Origin: Candidatus Avedoeria danica
Lineage (GTDB): Bacteria; Chloroflexota; Anaerolineae; Epilineales; Epilineaceae
NCBI GenBank assembly: GCA_016703025.1
Contig: JADJCV010000004.1
Coordinates: 2,297,501-2,361,500 of the forward strand
Reading direction: 5' to 3'
Length of the DNA: 64,000 nt
Of the stretch, positions 51,000 to 60,900 are shown piece by piece. How positions within the stretch are numbered: position 1 is the first letter of the stretch; every line of letters begins with the position of its first letter. A program made the translations under genes and the position numbers. The notes beneath the pieces are model-generated. The model saw nothing but the letters and a program-made list of their open reading frames with translations. It had not been told where the DNA came from and did not search any database.

Positions 51000-51131
51000 T
51001 CCCACCCCACCCTCGTACGCCCCATCCCACCGGAACGCGGTATCATCGCCCGCGCACGTGCCATTCCCCGATCCGCCTCCATCTCCTGCCCCTCGTCGCC
51101 CCAACCGCGGCCGCCCCTCCGGTGTCCCTCC

Positions 51132-51875
51132 ATGTTCCCATCCCCCCACCCTCCCATCACCCCCCGTCCGGCGACCATCCTCGTCGTCGACGACGAGCCC
51201 AGCATCCGCACCGTCGCCCGCGCCTACCTCGAGCAGGCCGGCTACCGCGTCGTGTGCACGGACAACGGGCCGGACGCGCTGCTCAAGGCCGAGGCCGAAT
51301 CGCCCGACCTCGTCGTCCTCGACCTCAACCTGCCGGGCATGGACGGCATGGAGGTCGCGGCGCGGCTGCGGGAGCGGTCCGACGTCTACATCGTCATGCT
51401 CTCGGCCCGGACCGAGGAGGCGGACCGCGTGGCAGGTCTGCGCCTCGGCGCCGACGACTACCTCACGAAACCGTTCAGCCCGCGCGAGCTCGTCGCGCGC
51501 GTCGACGCCGTGCTGCGGCGGCGGCGGGGGGAGGCCGCGGCTGGCGCAGCTGCCGAGGCGGGCAGGCACGTGCTGCGCTTCCAGCACGTCGTCATCGATC
51601 CCGACGGGCGTGACGTCCGCGCCGGCGGGCGGCCGCTGGAGCTGACGCCCACGGAGTTCGAACTCCTCGTCGCCCTCGCCCGCCACCCCAACCAGACCCT
51701 CACCCGCGAGCAGCTCATCGACCGCGTCTGGGGCGCGGACTTCTACGGCACGGACCGGGTCGTCGACGTCTACGTCGGCCAGGTGCGGCGGAAGATCGAG
51801 GCCGCCAGCGGCGCAAACGTCATCGCCACCGTCCGCGGCGTCGGCTACCGCTTCACGGACGCGCGCGACGGATGA
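51132..51875 (+). CDS. OmpR/PhoB-type response regulator
   Basis: A 247-aa transcription factor. The receiver domain has Asp20-21, phospho-acceptor Asp64 in 'VVLDLNLPGMDG', Ser/Thr in 'VMLSAR' and Lys113 in 'DDYLTKPFSPREL'. A short Ala/Gly linker leads to a winged-helix DNA-binding domain: 'LELTPTEFELLVALARHPNQ', 'LTREQLIDRVWG', 'VDVYVGQVRRKIE' and 'VRGVGYRF'. ATG 51132 is chosen because the receiver starts at about residue 15. Codons before it lie in the palindromic intergenic region. It is followed 93 bp later by a sensor kinase, forming a standard two-component pair. The nested inverted repeat upstream may be its own operator. Regulon not readable. Confidence 0.93.
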   Translation: MFPSPHPPITPRPATILVVDDEPSIRTVARAYLEQAGYRVVCTDNGPDALLKAEAESPDLVVLDLNLPGMDGMEVAARLRERSDVYIVMLSARTEEADRVAGLRLGADDYLTKPFSPRELVARVDAVLRRRRGEAAAGAAAEAGRHVLRFQHVVIDPDGRDVRAGGRPLELTPTEFELLVALARHPNQTLTREQLIDRVWGADFYGTDRVVDVYVGQVRRKIEAASGANVIATVRGVGYRFTDARDG

Positions 51876-51968
51876 GCGGCGCGCCATGATCGTCACCCGA
51901 TGTGCGACCCCCGTGTGTGATGTCGCCTGTGCGGCGCCTCATGCGCGACACCGCACGACCCCCACCCC

Positions 51969-53003
51969 ATGACCCCCATGACCCGACTCCGCCAGCTGCG
52001 CTGGCAGCTCGTCGCCGCCCAGCTCCTCGTCGTCGTCGTCGGCGTCACCGTGCTGGCCGTGACCGCCGACGCCACCGGCGCCCGCCTCGTCGCGGACGAT
52101 CTGCGCCCCCTCGCCGCCGCCGCCCTCGCCGCGGCCGCCGTCGGCCTGACGACGAGCGTGCTCCTGCTGCGCCAGATCCTCCGCCCGCTCGACGAGATCG
52201 CCCGCAGCAGCGAGCGGATCGCGGCCGGGCGATACGACGAGCGCGTCGCCGTGCCGGCCAGCGACGAGCTGGCGGCCGTGGCGGACAGCTTCAACGAGAT
52301 GGCCGCCGCCCTCGAAGCCGTCGAGGCCCGCCGGATCGCCCTGATCGGCAACGTCGCCCACGAGCTCCGTACGCCGCTGGCCGGTCTCGAGGGCTACCTC
52401 GAAGGGCTGCTGGACGGCGTCTTCACCGCCGACCCCGCGACGCTCCACGAGCTCCAGCACGAGGTCCGCCGCCTGCACCGGCTCGTCGATGACCTCCAGA
52501 CGCTCTCCAACGTCGAGGCCGGCCAGATCCACCTGTCGCCGACGGACTTCGACCTCGTCGCCCTCGCCCGGCGCGTCGCCGCGCAACTCGGCGCCCAGAC
52601 GCCCGCCGGCAGCGTGACGATCGACGTCGCCTCCGACGGTGCGCCCCTCGTCGTCCACGCCGATGCGGACCGCGTCGCCCAGATCGTGCTGAACCTCGTC
52701 GGCAACGCCGTGCGCTACACGGCCGAAGGCGGCCGCGTCACGATCCGCCTCCGCCGCGACGCCGGCACCGCCCGCCTCGACGTGATCGACACGGGCATCG
52801 GTATCGCCTCCGCCGACCTGCCGCACCTCTTCGAGCGCTTCTACCGCGTCGACCGCTCCCGCGCGCGCGCCAGCGGCGGCAGCGGCATCGGCCTGACGGT
52901 GTCCCGCCACCTGGCGTGGGCGATGGGGGGCGACGTGGCGGCGGCGAGCGATGGGATTGGGCGGGGGAGCACGTTCACGTTGACGTTGCCGGTGGGTCGG
53001 TGA
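51969..53003 (+). CDS. membrane sensor histidine kinase (BaeS-like)
   Basis: A 344-aa kinase with two membrane helices (about 13-32 and 47-67) enclosing only about 15 extracellular residues, so the stimulus is probably sensed in or near the membrane. A HAMP domain (about 66-118, 'LRPLDEIARSSERIAAG') precedes the dimerisation helix with His131 in 'NVAHELRTPLAGLEGYLEG'. The ATPase domain has N-box 'QIVLNLVGNAVRYT', G1 'VIDTGIGI', F-box 'LFERFYRVD' and G2 'SGGSGIGLTVSRH'. All catalytic motifs are intact. Its partner is the OmpR-type regulator just upstream. A second ATG nine bases later would also fit. Confidence 0.93.
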   Translation: MTPMTRLRQLRWQLVAAQLLVVVVGVTVLAVTADATGARLVADDLRPLAAAALAAAAVGLTTSVLLLRQILRPLDEIARSSERIAAGRYDERVAVPASDELAAVADSFNEMAAALEAVEARRIALIGNVAHELRTPLAGLEGYLEGLLDGVFTADPATLHELQHEVRRLHRLVDDLQTLSNVEAGQIHLSPTDFDLVALARRVAAQLGAQTPAGSVTIDVASDGAPLVVHADADRVAQIVLNLVGNAVRYTAEGGRVTIRLRRDAGTARLDVIDTGIGIASADLPHLFERFYRVDRSRARASGGSGIGLTVSRHLAWAMGGDVAAASDGIGRGSTFTLTLPVGR

Positions 53004-53121
53004 GGGATGTGAACGGCACGGCCCACCGGTGCCCGACACCTCGACTGTCTATGTGTAGGGGGTCGCTCCTCCACGCACTCGGCCACACAAAGCATGATCC
53101 GGCCGCTCACGCATCGTGCAC

Positions 53122-55218
53122 TCAAGGTGTGATGAAATCGGCCGCTGGAATGAGGCGCGGGTTGCCAAAGCGCTCCGCATTGTAGACGGTGACGTGAGAG
53201 CCCGGCACGTTGAGGTAGAGCGACTCATACAATGCGGTGATCGATCGGGTCGGGTCGGCGGACAGCGTCTGGTACAACTCCCAAGAAAACTGATCGGCCC
53301 GCCACAACCCGCCCGCCGCGTCCCAATTCGCCGAGAACGAGTTCTCCGTCGGGCTCGCCGCAGCGACAAGCAGGGCACCCGGCGCAACCACACCGGGCTC
53401 GAGCACCCCGGCATGACACGCCTCGACCACCACGAGCAGCCGGCGATGGCGGTCGGTGGCACGCCGGCCATCGAGGGCTCGGCGAAGGAGTGGCGCGTCC
53501 AGGTAGCCGCCGCCCCCTCGCCCCGTCGCATCCTCCGCCCCGAGGTGTAGCCCCTCACCTCCGCCATGCCCCACGAGGTACACCAAAGCGTCGTCTCCGG
53601 CGCCTCCGCCGAGCACGACGGGTGTCGAAGCGGTGGGCTGCCCCTCCAGCAGCGCTTGCAGGTCATCAGGCCCGATTTGGCTCAGTCGGTAGTCGATCTC
53701 GGCACCGGCACGCAGGTCAGGACCGCCGGCCACGTTGCGGACGGCGCCGTCCGGGTTGCGTGGATCGCCGGCGAGGTCGTCCTCGAGGACGAGGATGATG
53801 CGCTCGTCGGGCACACCACGGGACTTCAGCAGCTGGTACATGGCCAGGGCATCGGCTTGGTGTCGATAGTTGTCCCAGCCGGTCGACAACGCTGCGACCA
53901 GCGCCCACAGGCCACGCCGCTCCGCGACCGGATGCTCGTCCGCCGCGCCGATGTCGGCCGTCGAACGGTGGCGCACCGAGGCCAGCGTGCGCAGCGCGGA
54001 GTGGGTCGACGCCGCCCGCAGCGAGCCGGTGCCGCTCAGGTAGTCGGTCGTTTCGTAGGCGCCCGCGCGTACGCGCCAGACTCGGAAGGTGGACTGGGTC
54101 GGATCGGTGAACCGGTCGTGGTCGAACTCCAGCGGCCCGGTCGCACCGGTGATGTCGGGCTGCTCGCCGGCCCTCAGCCGGCGCAGTGCCTCGGCGATAC
54201 CCGCCTTGTCCCAGCCCGTCAGAGAGCCGCGCCCGGTCACGACCTCCTTGATCGCTGCGGCCAGGGCGGGGCCGCCGGCGCCGTCCGATCGCTCCAGGGC
54301 GTAGGCGATGAGCACGAGCGCGTCGTACGCCGGAGCGGCGAAAGCGGGCGGCGGGACACCCAGCTCGACCTGGTATGCCGGCTCGAAGCCGGTCGCGGGA
54401 TCGGGCGCGAAGGCCGTCCCCTCCATACCCTCACCCAAGGCACCGAGCCGCCCGGGCAGGCCCGGATAACGGGCGCCATCGCTGAAGAAGAGCCGCGTCG
54501 CGGGGCTGAGCGTGGGCGCGGTGCGCAGCAGGCAGGCGATGTCGTCGATCGACGTCGTGGCGACGAAGAGAACCTCAGGCGCCGCCCGAATCGCCTCGGC
54601 CAGCGACGCGGAACAGTCCGGCGCATCCGGCTGGCGCCGGACGATGCCGACCACCTCCATGCTCAGCTCCCGGGCCAGGAAGCCGAACCAGTCGAAGAAC
54701 GTGGCCCCGTACGGGCCGAAGTCGGTCCACAGCGCGACGCGACGCACGCCTTGCTTGCCTGCGTGTGCGAGCATGGTCTCGGTCTGGGCGACGTCGGACT
54801 CGACGGTGCGCCAGAAGTAGTCCCGCCCGCCGAAGGCGCGGAAGATGTCGCCCGCGCTCGCGCTCGGCGAGATGAGCACCCTCTGCGCGGCGATGAAGCG
54901 GTCGGCCACGGCGAACACGTCGGCCGACGCGTCCGGACCGATCACGGCCACGATGCCATCGTCGGCAAGGAACCGGTCGGCCGCCTGGGCGGCGGTCGTC
55001 GTGGCCAGGTCGGCGTACTCCAGCGCGATGGGCCGGCCCGCCACGCCGCCGGCGTCATTCACCGCGGCCTGCGCCCACGCGAGTGCGGGACGCAAGCCGA
55101 GGTCGGCCGACCCTGACAGCGGCAGCATCACGCCGATCCGCAGCGGCGGTTGGGACGCGCAGCCGCACAGCAGGGCTGCCACGGCCACGGCGGCGATGAC
55201 CGGCCTCACGGTGCCCAC
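53122..55218 (-). CDS. lipoprotein: periplasmic-binding-protein + C13 (legumain-like) peptidase fusion
   Basis: A 698-aa lipoprotein. The signal peptide ends in lipobox L-C-G-C (Cys20). Residues about 25-375 are a type-1 periplasmic binding fold of the branched-chain amino-acid receptor kind ('LRIGVMLPLSGSADLGLRPA', 'GIVAVIGPDASADVFAVA', 'APAYDALVLIAYAL'). Residues about 440-680 are a clan CD peptidase like legumain/GPI8: 'STGWDNYRHQADALAMYQLL', 'DERIILVLEDDLAGDPRNP', catalytic His551 in 'YLVGHGGGEG' and Cys601 in 'LLVVVEACHAG', then 'ASPTENSFSA'. Both catalytic residues are present. No ABC permease or ATPase genes are adjacent, so a ligand-sensing or ligand-gated surface protease is more likely than a transporter subunit. 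The gene starts 40 bp after the stop of the next lipoprotein gene upstream, so the two may form an operon. Confidence 0.88.
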   Translation of the reverse strand: MGTVRPVIAAVAVAALLCGCASQPPLRIGVMLPLSGSADLGLRPALAWAQAAVNDAGGVAGRPIALEYADLATTTAAQAADRFLADDGIVAVIGPDASADVFAVADRFIAAQRVLISPSASAGDIFRAFGGRDYFWRTVESDVAQTETMLAHAGKQGVRRVALWTDFGPYGATFFDWFGFLARELSMEVVGIVRRQPDAPDCSASLAEAIRAAPEVLFVATTSIDDIACLLRTAPTLSPATRLFFSDGARYPGLPGRLGALGEGMEGTAFAPDPATGFEPAYQVELGVPPPAFAAPAYDALVLIAYALERSDGAGGPALAAAIKEVVTGRGSLTGWDKAGIAEALRRLRAGEQPDITGATGPLEFDHDRFTDPTQSTFRVWRVRAGAYETTDYLSGTGSLRAASTHSALRTLASVRHRSTADIGAADEHPVAERRGLWALVAALSTGWDNYRHQADALAMYQLLKSRGVPDERIILVLEDDLAGDPRNPDGAVRNVAGGPDLRAGAEIDYRLSQIGPDDLQALLEGQPTASTPVVLGGGAGDDALVYLVGHGGGEGLHLGAEDATGRGGGGYLDAPLLRRALDGRRATDRHRRLLVVVEACHAGVLEPGVVAPGALLVAAASPTENSFSANWDAAGGLWRADQFSWELYQTLSADPTRSITALYESLYLNVPGSHVTVYNAERFGNPRLIPAADFITP

Positions 55219-55258
55219 TCCGGCGTCGCGGTCCGGGCCGCGTTCCCCGTATGACCGT

Positions 55259-57649
55259 CTACAGGGTGTCCGGGCTCAGCGTGAAGTCGACCGCGCCGCC
55301 ATCGACCCATGCCTCGACGTCTAACGCCTTGCTGCGCGCGCGGAGCCTAAGGTCGATCACTTTGCCCCGAGGGACGACAAATTCCGGCGATTTCGTGCTA
55401 CCGAAGGGAGGGACCGGGGTCCAATCCGTGTAGTGCACGGGCTCCTCGTCACCCGTCGCGACGCCGTCGATGCGGTACTCACGGGCCGTGGCGACGGCGT
55501 TCACGGCCGGCTCTTCGAAAGCCACCGTGAACGTGGACGTGGTTGCCGTTTGAGCGAGGATGTTCGCCCGAATATCGCCGACCTTCGGCACGGAGGCGAA
55601 CTCGGCGAGCTTGATGCGCTGGACGGACGGCCAGGAGTAGACGCGCGTCTGCGGACCATCGGATGGCGACGCCCGGTCCTCAAAGGCGAGCACCTGGAGC
55701 ATGAGGGCGGCGCGCAGCGGCAGGCCCTCGAGCTTGATCGAGGTGGCATCGCCCGGGACGATTGCCACGGAGTTCGGGCCATCCGGCGCCGCGCCACCGA
55801 GCAACGGGGGGTCCGTTTCCGGATGCGCCAGGTCGAACACCTCGTAGCCGGTCGGGCTCGTGACCGGCTTCGTCCACTGCAGTGTGACGTTGAACTGGCC
55901 TGGGGCGGTCCGCCGGACCGTCGGGGTAAGGAGCTGCGGGATCGCCGGCCGCACGGTGGGCACAAAGGCGGCCAGGTGCGCGCCGATGTAGTCGTCCGTT
56001 GCCGGCCGGAGCACGTTCGTATCCGGGTTGACTTCGGCCTGCCGGGTCGCAGCCAGCGGGAACGGCGCCGGGATGGGCGCCAAGGTCTTCAACGGCTCCC
56101 AGGTGATGTTCAAGGTATCACGGAGGTCCCGTCTGCACCCGTATGCGAGGAGGTGATGCACGGTCTCGGACCCTCCGGTCGCCAGAGACCGGACCGTCAC
56201 GTCGACATAGCGGTACACGTCCATTTTGGATGGGCACGACAGGGGGGCGCTCGAAGCGGGCGCGGCGATGACGTTGAGCTGTACGGCCGAGTTCGTGAGC
56301 GGTGCCGAGACCTTCGCTGACTTGTCGAAGCCTGAAAACCCCTGCAGATGCATCCAGGCGGCGGCATCGCCCGCGTACTTGGCCGGAACCGCGGATGCGA
56401 GCAGGTCAATGCTCGCGCTGCCCGAAGACGGTAGGCCGCCCATGACCGGCGCCGACACCGGACCGGTCCGGTCACCACCCGGGAAATTGAGGAGGAAGTC
56501 GACCCCGCCCATGTTGACACTGAGCGTCTGCACGAGGTTCGGTGCCGCCGGCCAGATCTCCACCGGGCCCGGAGTGGCCCGGCCGGACGTGCCGATCCGG
56601 TTGACCAGCCCGACGACGTTGCCCTCGCCGTCGCACAGGTCCAGCGGCCAACCCGCCTCCTGGAGCAGCCGGCGCCCGTTGACCGTTAGCGTCTGGGACG
56701 CCGCTTCCGCCGCGGCCGACTCGCCCAGGTACGTGTGCGCCGCGATGAGCAGGCGCGTTGCCTCGATCTGCATCAACAAGAGCTTGGTGGCATAGCCATA
56801 CAGCTTGCTGTAGTACGGCAGGTCGCCGAACCCCCAGGCGCCGCCGTAACCGCGCTCCGTGCGGTAGGCGACGATCTGGCCGTAGTTGCTCACGGAATAG
56901 GACGTCTTGCCGAATTCGTCGGCCAAGACCTTGTCCCACGTCGAGGTGCTCCAGGCGCCGACATCCGAGGTGATCGCGTTCGCCAGGGCTTTGAGCTGCT
57001 GGTCGGAGGTGCCCTGCCCCTGCTTGATGTTCGCCAAAGCGGTCTCGAGCTGGTTCGACTTGGGCACGACGGCGACATCGTAGGAGGACAGGAGGCTCGC
57101 CCAACTGTTGGCGAAGTCCTTCTGACGGTCGTTCCACTGGCCCTCGACCACCTCGTCGAAGCCCTGGGTAATGCGGTTCTCGATCCGCGCGACGTCGCTG
57201 CGCAGGCCGGCCATGTCGCGATCGAGTTGGTCCAAGCGATCCAGCACTTGCTGGTTGGCGCCGTTGCCCGTCCAGTCCATGATGCCGTTGTAGATGCCCA
57301 TGCCGGAATGGGCGGCGCTGAATACTGAGCTGACCTTGCTCAAGGTCGAGAAGATGGACATGACGCTCGCGGCACCCTGCAGCGAACGTCCGACGGCCAA
57401 CGTGCGTCCCTCCGCGTTCATCGCGATGAGGGCGCGGGGAGCGGCGGCAGCGCAGTCACCGGTCTCGCCGGCGAGGTCAAGGGACCCGGACTGCGCCGCA
57501 GGTGCCTCGTTCGCCACCGGCGACGGTGCACCGTTGGCCGACGGCGGCTCGGACGGCGCCGGTTTCGGGACTGTGCCGGCGGGCGCGCATGCCGCGACGG
57601 CGACGAGCAGGGCGGCGAGGACAGGGCGGGCGATGTGGCACGCAGACAT
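55259..57649 (-). CDS. lipoprotein with coiled-coil helical domain, function unknown
   Basis: A 796-aa lipoprotein (lipobox V-A-A-C, Cys21), followed by a Pro/Ala/Ser linker containing PSPVANEAP, which is shared with the divergent lipoprotein at 58 kb. Residues about 85-330 are mostly helical with a clear heptad coiled coil ('VLDRLDQLDRDMAGLRSDV') and an Ala/Gly/Ser-rich amphipathic part before it. This order is reminiscent of helical pore-forming toxin domains but not proof. Residues about 360-560 are beta-rich and unassigned. Residues about 565-796 contain one or two fibronectin-III-like domains ('QFNVTLQWTKPVTSPTGYEV'). No catalytic motif. Start Met57649 opens the signal peptide; the open frame upstream lies in the divergent promoter region. 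Probably co-transcribed with the C13 fusion downstream. Confidence 0.7.
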   Translation of the reverse strand: MSACHIARPVLAALLVAVAACAPAGTVPKPAPSEPPSANGAPSPVANEAPAAQSGSLDLAGETGDCAAAAPRALIAMNAEGRTLAVGRSLQGAASVMSIFSTLSKVSSVFSAAHSGMGIYNGIMDWTGNGANQQVLDRLDQLDRDMAGLRSDVARIENRITQGFDEVVEGQWNDRQKDFANSWASLLSSYDVAVVPKSNQLETALANIKQGQGTSDQQLKALANAITSDVGAWSTSTWDKVLADEFGKTSYSVSNYGQIVAYRTERGYGGAWGFGDLPYYSKLYGYATKLLLMQIEATRLLIAAHTYLGESAAAEAASQTLTVNGRRLLQEAGWPLDLCDGEGNVVGLVNRIGTSGRATPGPVEIWPAAPNLVQTLSVNMGGVDFLLNFPGGDRTGPVSAPVMGGLPSSGSASIDLLASAVPAKYAGDAAAWMHLQGFSGFDKSAKVSAPLTNSAVQLNVIAAPASSAPLSCPSKMDVYRYVDVTVRSLATGGSETVHHLLAYGCRRDLRDTLNITWEPLKTLAPIPAPFPLAATRQAEVNPDTNVLRPATDDYIGAHLAAFVPTVRPAIPQLLTPTVRRTAPGQFNVTLQWTKPVTSPTGYEVFDLAHPETDPPLLGGAAPDGPNSVAIVPGDATSIKLEGLPLRAALMLQVLAFEDRASPSDGPQTRVYSWPSVQRIKLAEFASVPKVGDIRANILAQTATTSTFTVAFEEPAVNAVATAREYRIDGVATGDEEPVHYTDWTPVPPFGSTKSPEFVVPRGKVIDLRLRARSKALDVEAWVDGGAVDFTLSPDTL

Positions 57650-57987
57650 GGTGGGGCTCCGGGGAAGTCCGTGGTGGATGCGGCTGACACTTGCAGCGCG
57701 CAGGCGGGGTCCAGGTATCGGCGCGCGGCCGCATGGTAGTGCGCGGCGGTCGGGAGTCAATCCGTGCGGGCGCATAGCCCAGTGGCCCTGCGCTCCGCGC
57801 GGCGTAACGTGAGAACCTCGCACCACCTGAGGCATACTTTCCGGCCGACAAGGCCAGGGGGATAGCCGCGTCCCGGCCTCCCCCGCGTTCGGCTCGGGGG
57901 CGGACGCACGTTTCCCCGGGCTGCCCCCGTCCCGCAGGCGTCGACCTCGCCCACTGCGGCCGCCGACGCCCCCCTACCCCGCCGAGG
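57650..57987. other. divergent promoter region of two lipoprotein genes
   Basis: 338 bp between divergent lipoprotein genes. A CATACT box near 57834 could serve the rightward gene, but no matching -35 was found. There is no strong palindrome, repeat or small gene. Confidence 0.4.
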
Positions 57988-60900
57988 ATGGTGCCCGCCA
58001 TGTGCCGTATCCCCCTCCGCTCCGGTGTCGTGCGCCTTGCGACCGCCGGCCTGTTCGTCGCCCTCGCTGCCTGCACGTCGACGCCGGAGTCGACCGAGCC
58101 ACCACCCGCCCCGGCACCGCCCAGCCCGGTTGCCAACGAGGCGCCGGGCGCCGGCGGCGAGACGAAGGCCTTCGACCCGAGTGGCTGCCGGCCGCCGGAG
58201 ACGACGACGGGCCCGCTGGTCGTTCGGGGCGGGCCCGACGGCGCATGCACGCTGATCACGGCGGACGACGACTACGCGTACGAGTTCGTCAACGTCGCCG
58301 ACGGCGGCACGCTCTACTTCCAGGACGACGGGCGGGCGATCGACTTCCGTGCCAAGTCCATCCTGGTGGAGATGGGCGGCACGGTGCGGGCAGGCAGCTG
58401 GGACGAGCCGTTCGGCGCCAAGGGCGGCTCGCTCACGATCGGCCTGTGGGGCGACGACCCGACGGCCGAGGGCACCAGGCGGCCGGCGTCCGAGCCGGGC
58501 ATCCGCTGCATCGGCGGCCAGGGCGAGACGGGGTGTTACCCGGAGGATCGGGTCGATCGATTCTGCCTCGGAACGGACCCGGACGATCCCTGCACTGCGC
58601 GCGAAGCCGGCGCCATAGGCGACAACGCCCGGTTCGAGGGCTACCGTGACCTGGAGTACGACGAAGGGTTCTTCGGTTACAAGGTCTTGGCCGTGAGCTA
58701 CGGCGGCCGGCTCGAGCTGTTCGGCCGGCGAGGGGTCGTACCCAACGCGTCCGACCCGACGGCGCGGGTGGAGCACCCGACCTGCGCCCCGCCCGGGCCG
58801 GACCTCCACGCGACCGAGGCGACCGGCTCCAGCTGGGCCCGGCTCGCCGCGCCGATCGGCCCCGGGACGACGAGGCTGGAACTCGACCACCCAGTGGATT
58901 GGGCCGAGGGGGACCGGGTAGCGCTGGCGACGACCGACTGGTACCCGAGCCACTCCGAGGTCGTGACGGTGGCCGACAACGCCAACGGCGTCGTGACGCT
59001 CCAGGCACCGCCGCGCTTCGAGCACCGCGGCGACGTCTTCACGATGCCCGCGCAGGCCATGGCCGGCACCGGCAACCCAAACACGGCGGTGGACGTGCGC
59101 GGCGCAGCCGGCCTCCTGACGCGCAGCATCACGATCCGCTCGCTCGGCCGCACCGCCGACGAGCCGTTTCCGGATGCCGGAAGGTGCGGTATGGAAGCGG
59201 ACGACCCCGGCTGCTACTTCGGTGGCCACGTCATCGTGCGCCAGGGATTCGGCGCCTTCCACGTGCAGGGTGTCGCATTCCACCAGCTCGGGCAGGGCGG
59301 GCGGATGGGTCACTACCCGCTGCACTTCCACCTGAACAAGTCCACGCGCTACACGAACGCCTTCGTGACCGACAGCGCGATCACCGAGAGCCACAACCGC
59401 TTCGTGGTGCTCCACGGCACCCACGACGTGACCCTTGCCCGCAATGTCGGGTACCTCTCCGTAGGCCACGGGTTCTTCCTCGAGGACGGTTCCGAGATCA
59501 ACAACCTCCTGTGCTACAACCTGGGCATCTCCGCCCGTGGCGCGCTCGAAGAGTATTACCGTGCCCAGCCGCCTGACAGCCCCACCCACCGCGCCGTCCC
59601 GCCCATCCTCGACAAGATCCAGGGCGGCACCGGCACGGCCGGCAGCGACGGCCACATGCCGGTGATGTTCTGGATCATGAACGCCTACAACGAGTTCGTG
59701 GGGAACAAGGCCGTCGGCGTGATGGGCGCGGGCTCATGCTACTGGCTGCTCGGCTCCGGCGTCAGCGGCATGAGCGCGCCCGGCCACATGGCCGGCATGG
59801 GGGCGGTCCGTTGGACGTCCGGCACGAACACCGATCAGGACTACGCCGCGTTCAATCGCGCCGGCGCGCGCCAGGCACCACTGAAGCGCTTCCGCGCCAA
59901 CTCGTGCGCCACCGCGGCCTACGCCCTGCAGACGACGATCGACGTCGAGCCGACGCAGCCCGTGAACACGGGCTTTCACGCCCTTGCCAACCCGTACCTA
60001 AAGGTCGAGGACATCATGCGGCCGATGGTCAGCGGCAACTTCAACCCGACGCGGGTCGACGACCCCGCGCTCGCCGCGCTCCCCGGCCGGCCGGAGCCGA
60101 ACTGCCGCCAGGGCATTGCGACGGGCGACTCGTGGGCCCTCAACGGTCCTTCGTGCTCCGGCACGGTCATCGATCGCTTCACCACGTCGTTCAACTGGGC
60201 CGAGGTCGGCTTCGGTTCCGTTTGGCTGCGACCGTGGTGGTACGTCTTCGTCAACAGCGCGATCACGGACCAGCTCTTCGGCGGTCTGGGCTTCGTGACG
60301 GGCGGGAGCTGGGCCCAGGTGCCGCCGGGCAACCTCCAGATTGCCAGGGACAGCCTGTTCGTAGGCACCACCTCGGGGGGCGACCCGGCGGGCTATCATG
60401 GCCCGGACGTCACGCGCGCCGTCCGCAGTGGCCCCGCGCTCACGCTGCCGGCCGAAGGCATCGGCTATCCGACGGGCAGCCTGAACCCGCAGCGGCTGAT
60501 GACGATCTACGACGGGCCGTTCTACTCCGATGGCAGCGCGTTCGCGGCGGTCGCACCGTTTGACTGTCCGGAGGGAGACTTGGCTCGCTGCGGGGTCTAC
60601 ACGTTCACGATGCAGCCGAAGAAGGCCGGCACGCCGCCGCAGATGACGGTCGTCAACGCGGCCATCGGCTGGAAGCAGCAGAACGGTTTCTACTACCCGC
60701 CGGCGTTCGCGTTTCGACGCTCGGGCTTCGATGCGGCGTCGTTTCGCCACAACACCTTCGACCAATATGCGCCCTACGCGGGCGGCGACCCGTTTGGCCT
60801 CGTCACCTCGATCGACTTCTCGACGATCCTGAACGACCTGGACGGCACGCTGACGGGCGTCGTGAGCAGCCGCGGGCCGCGAAGCGCATCCATCAGCCGG

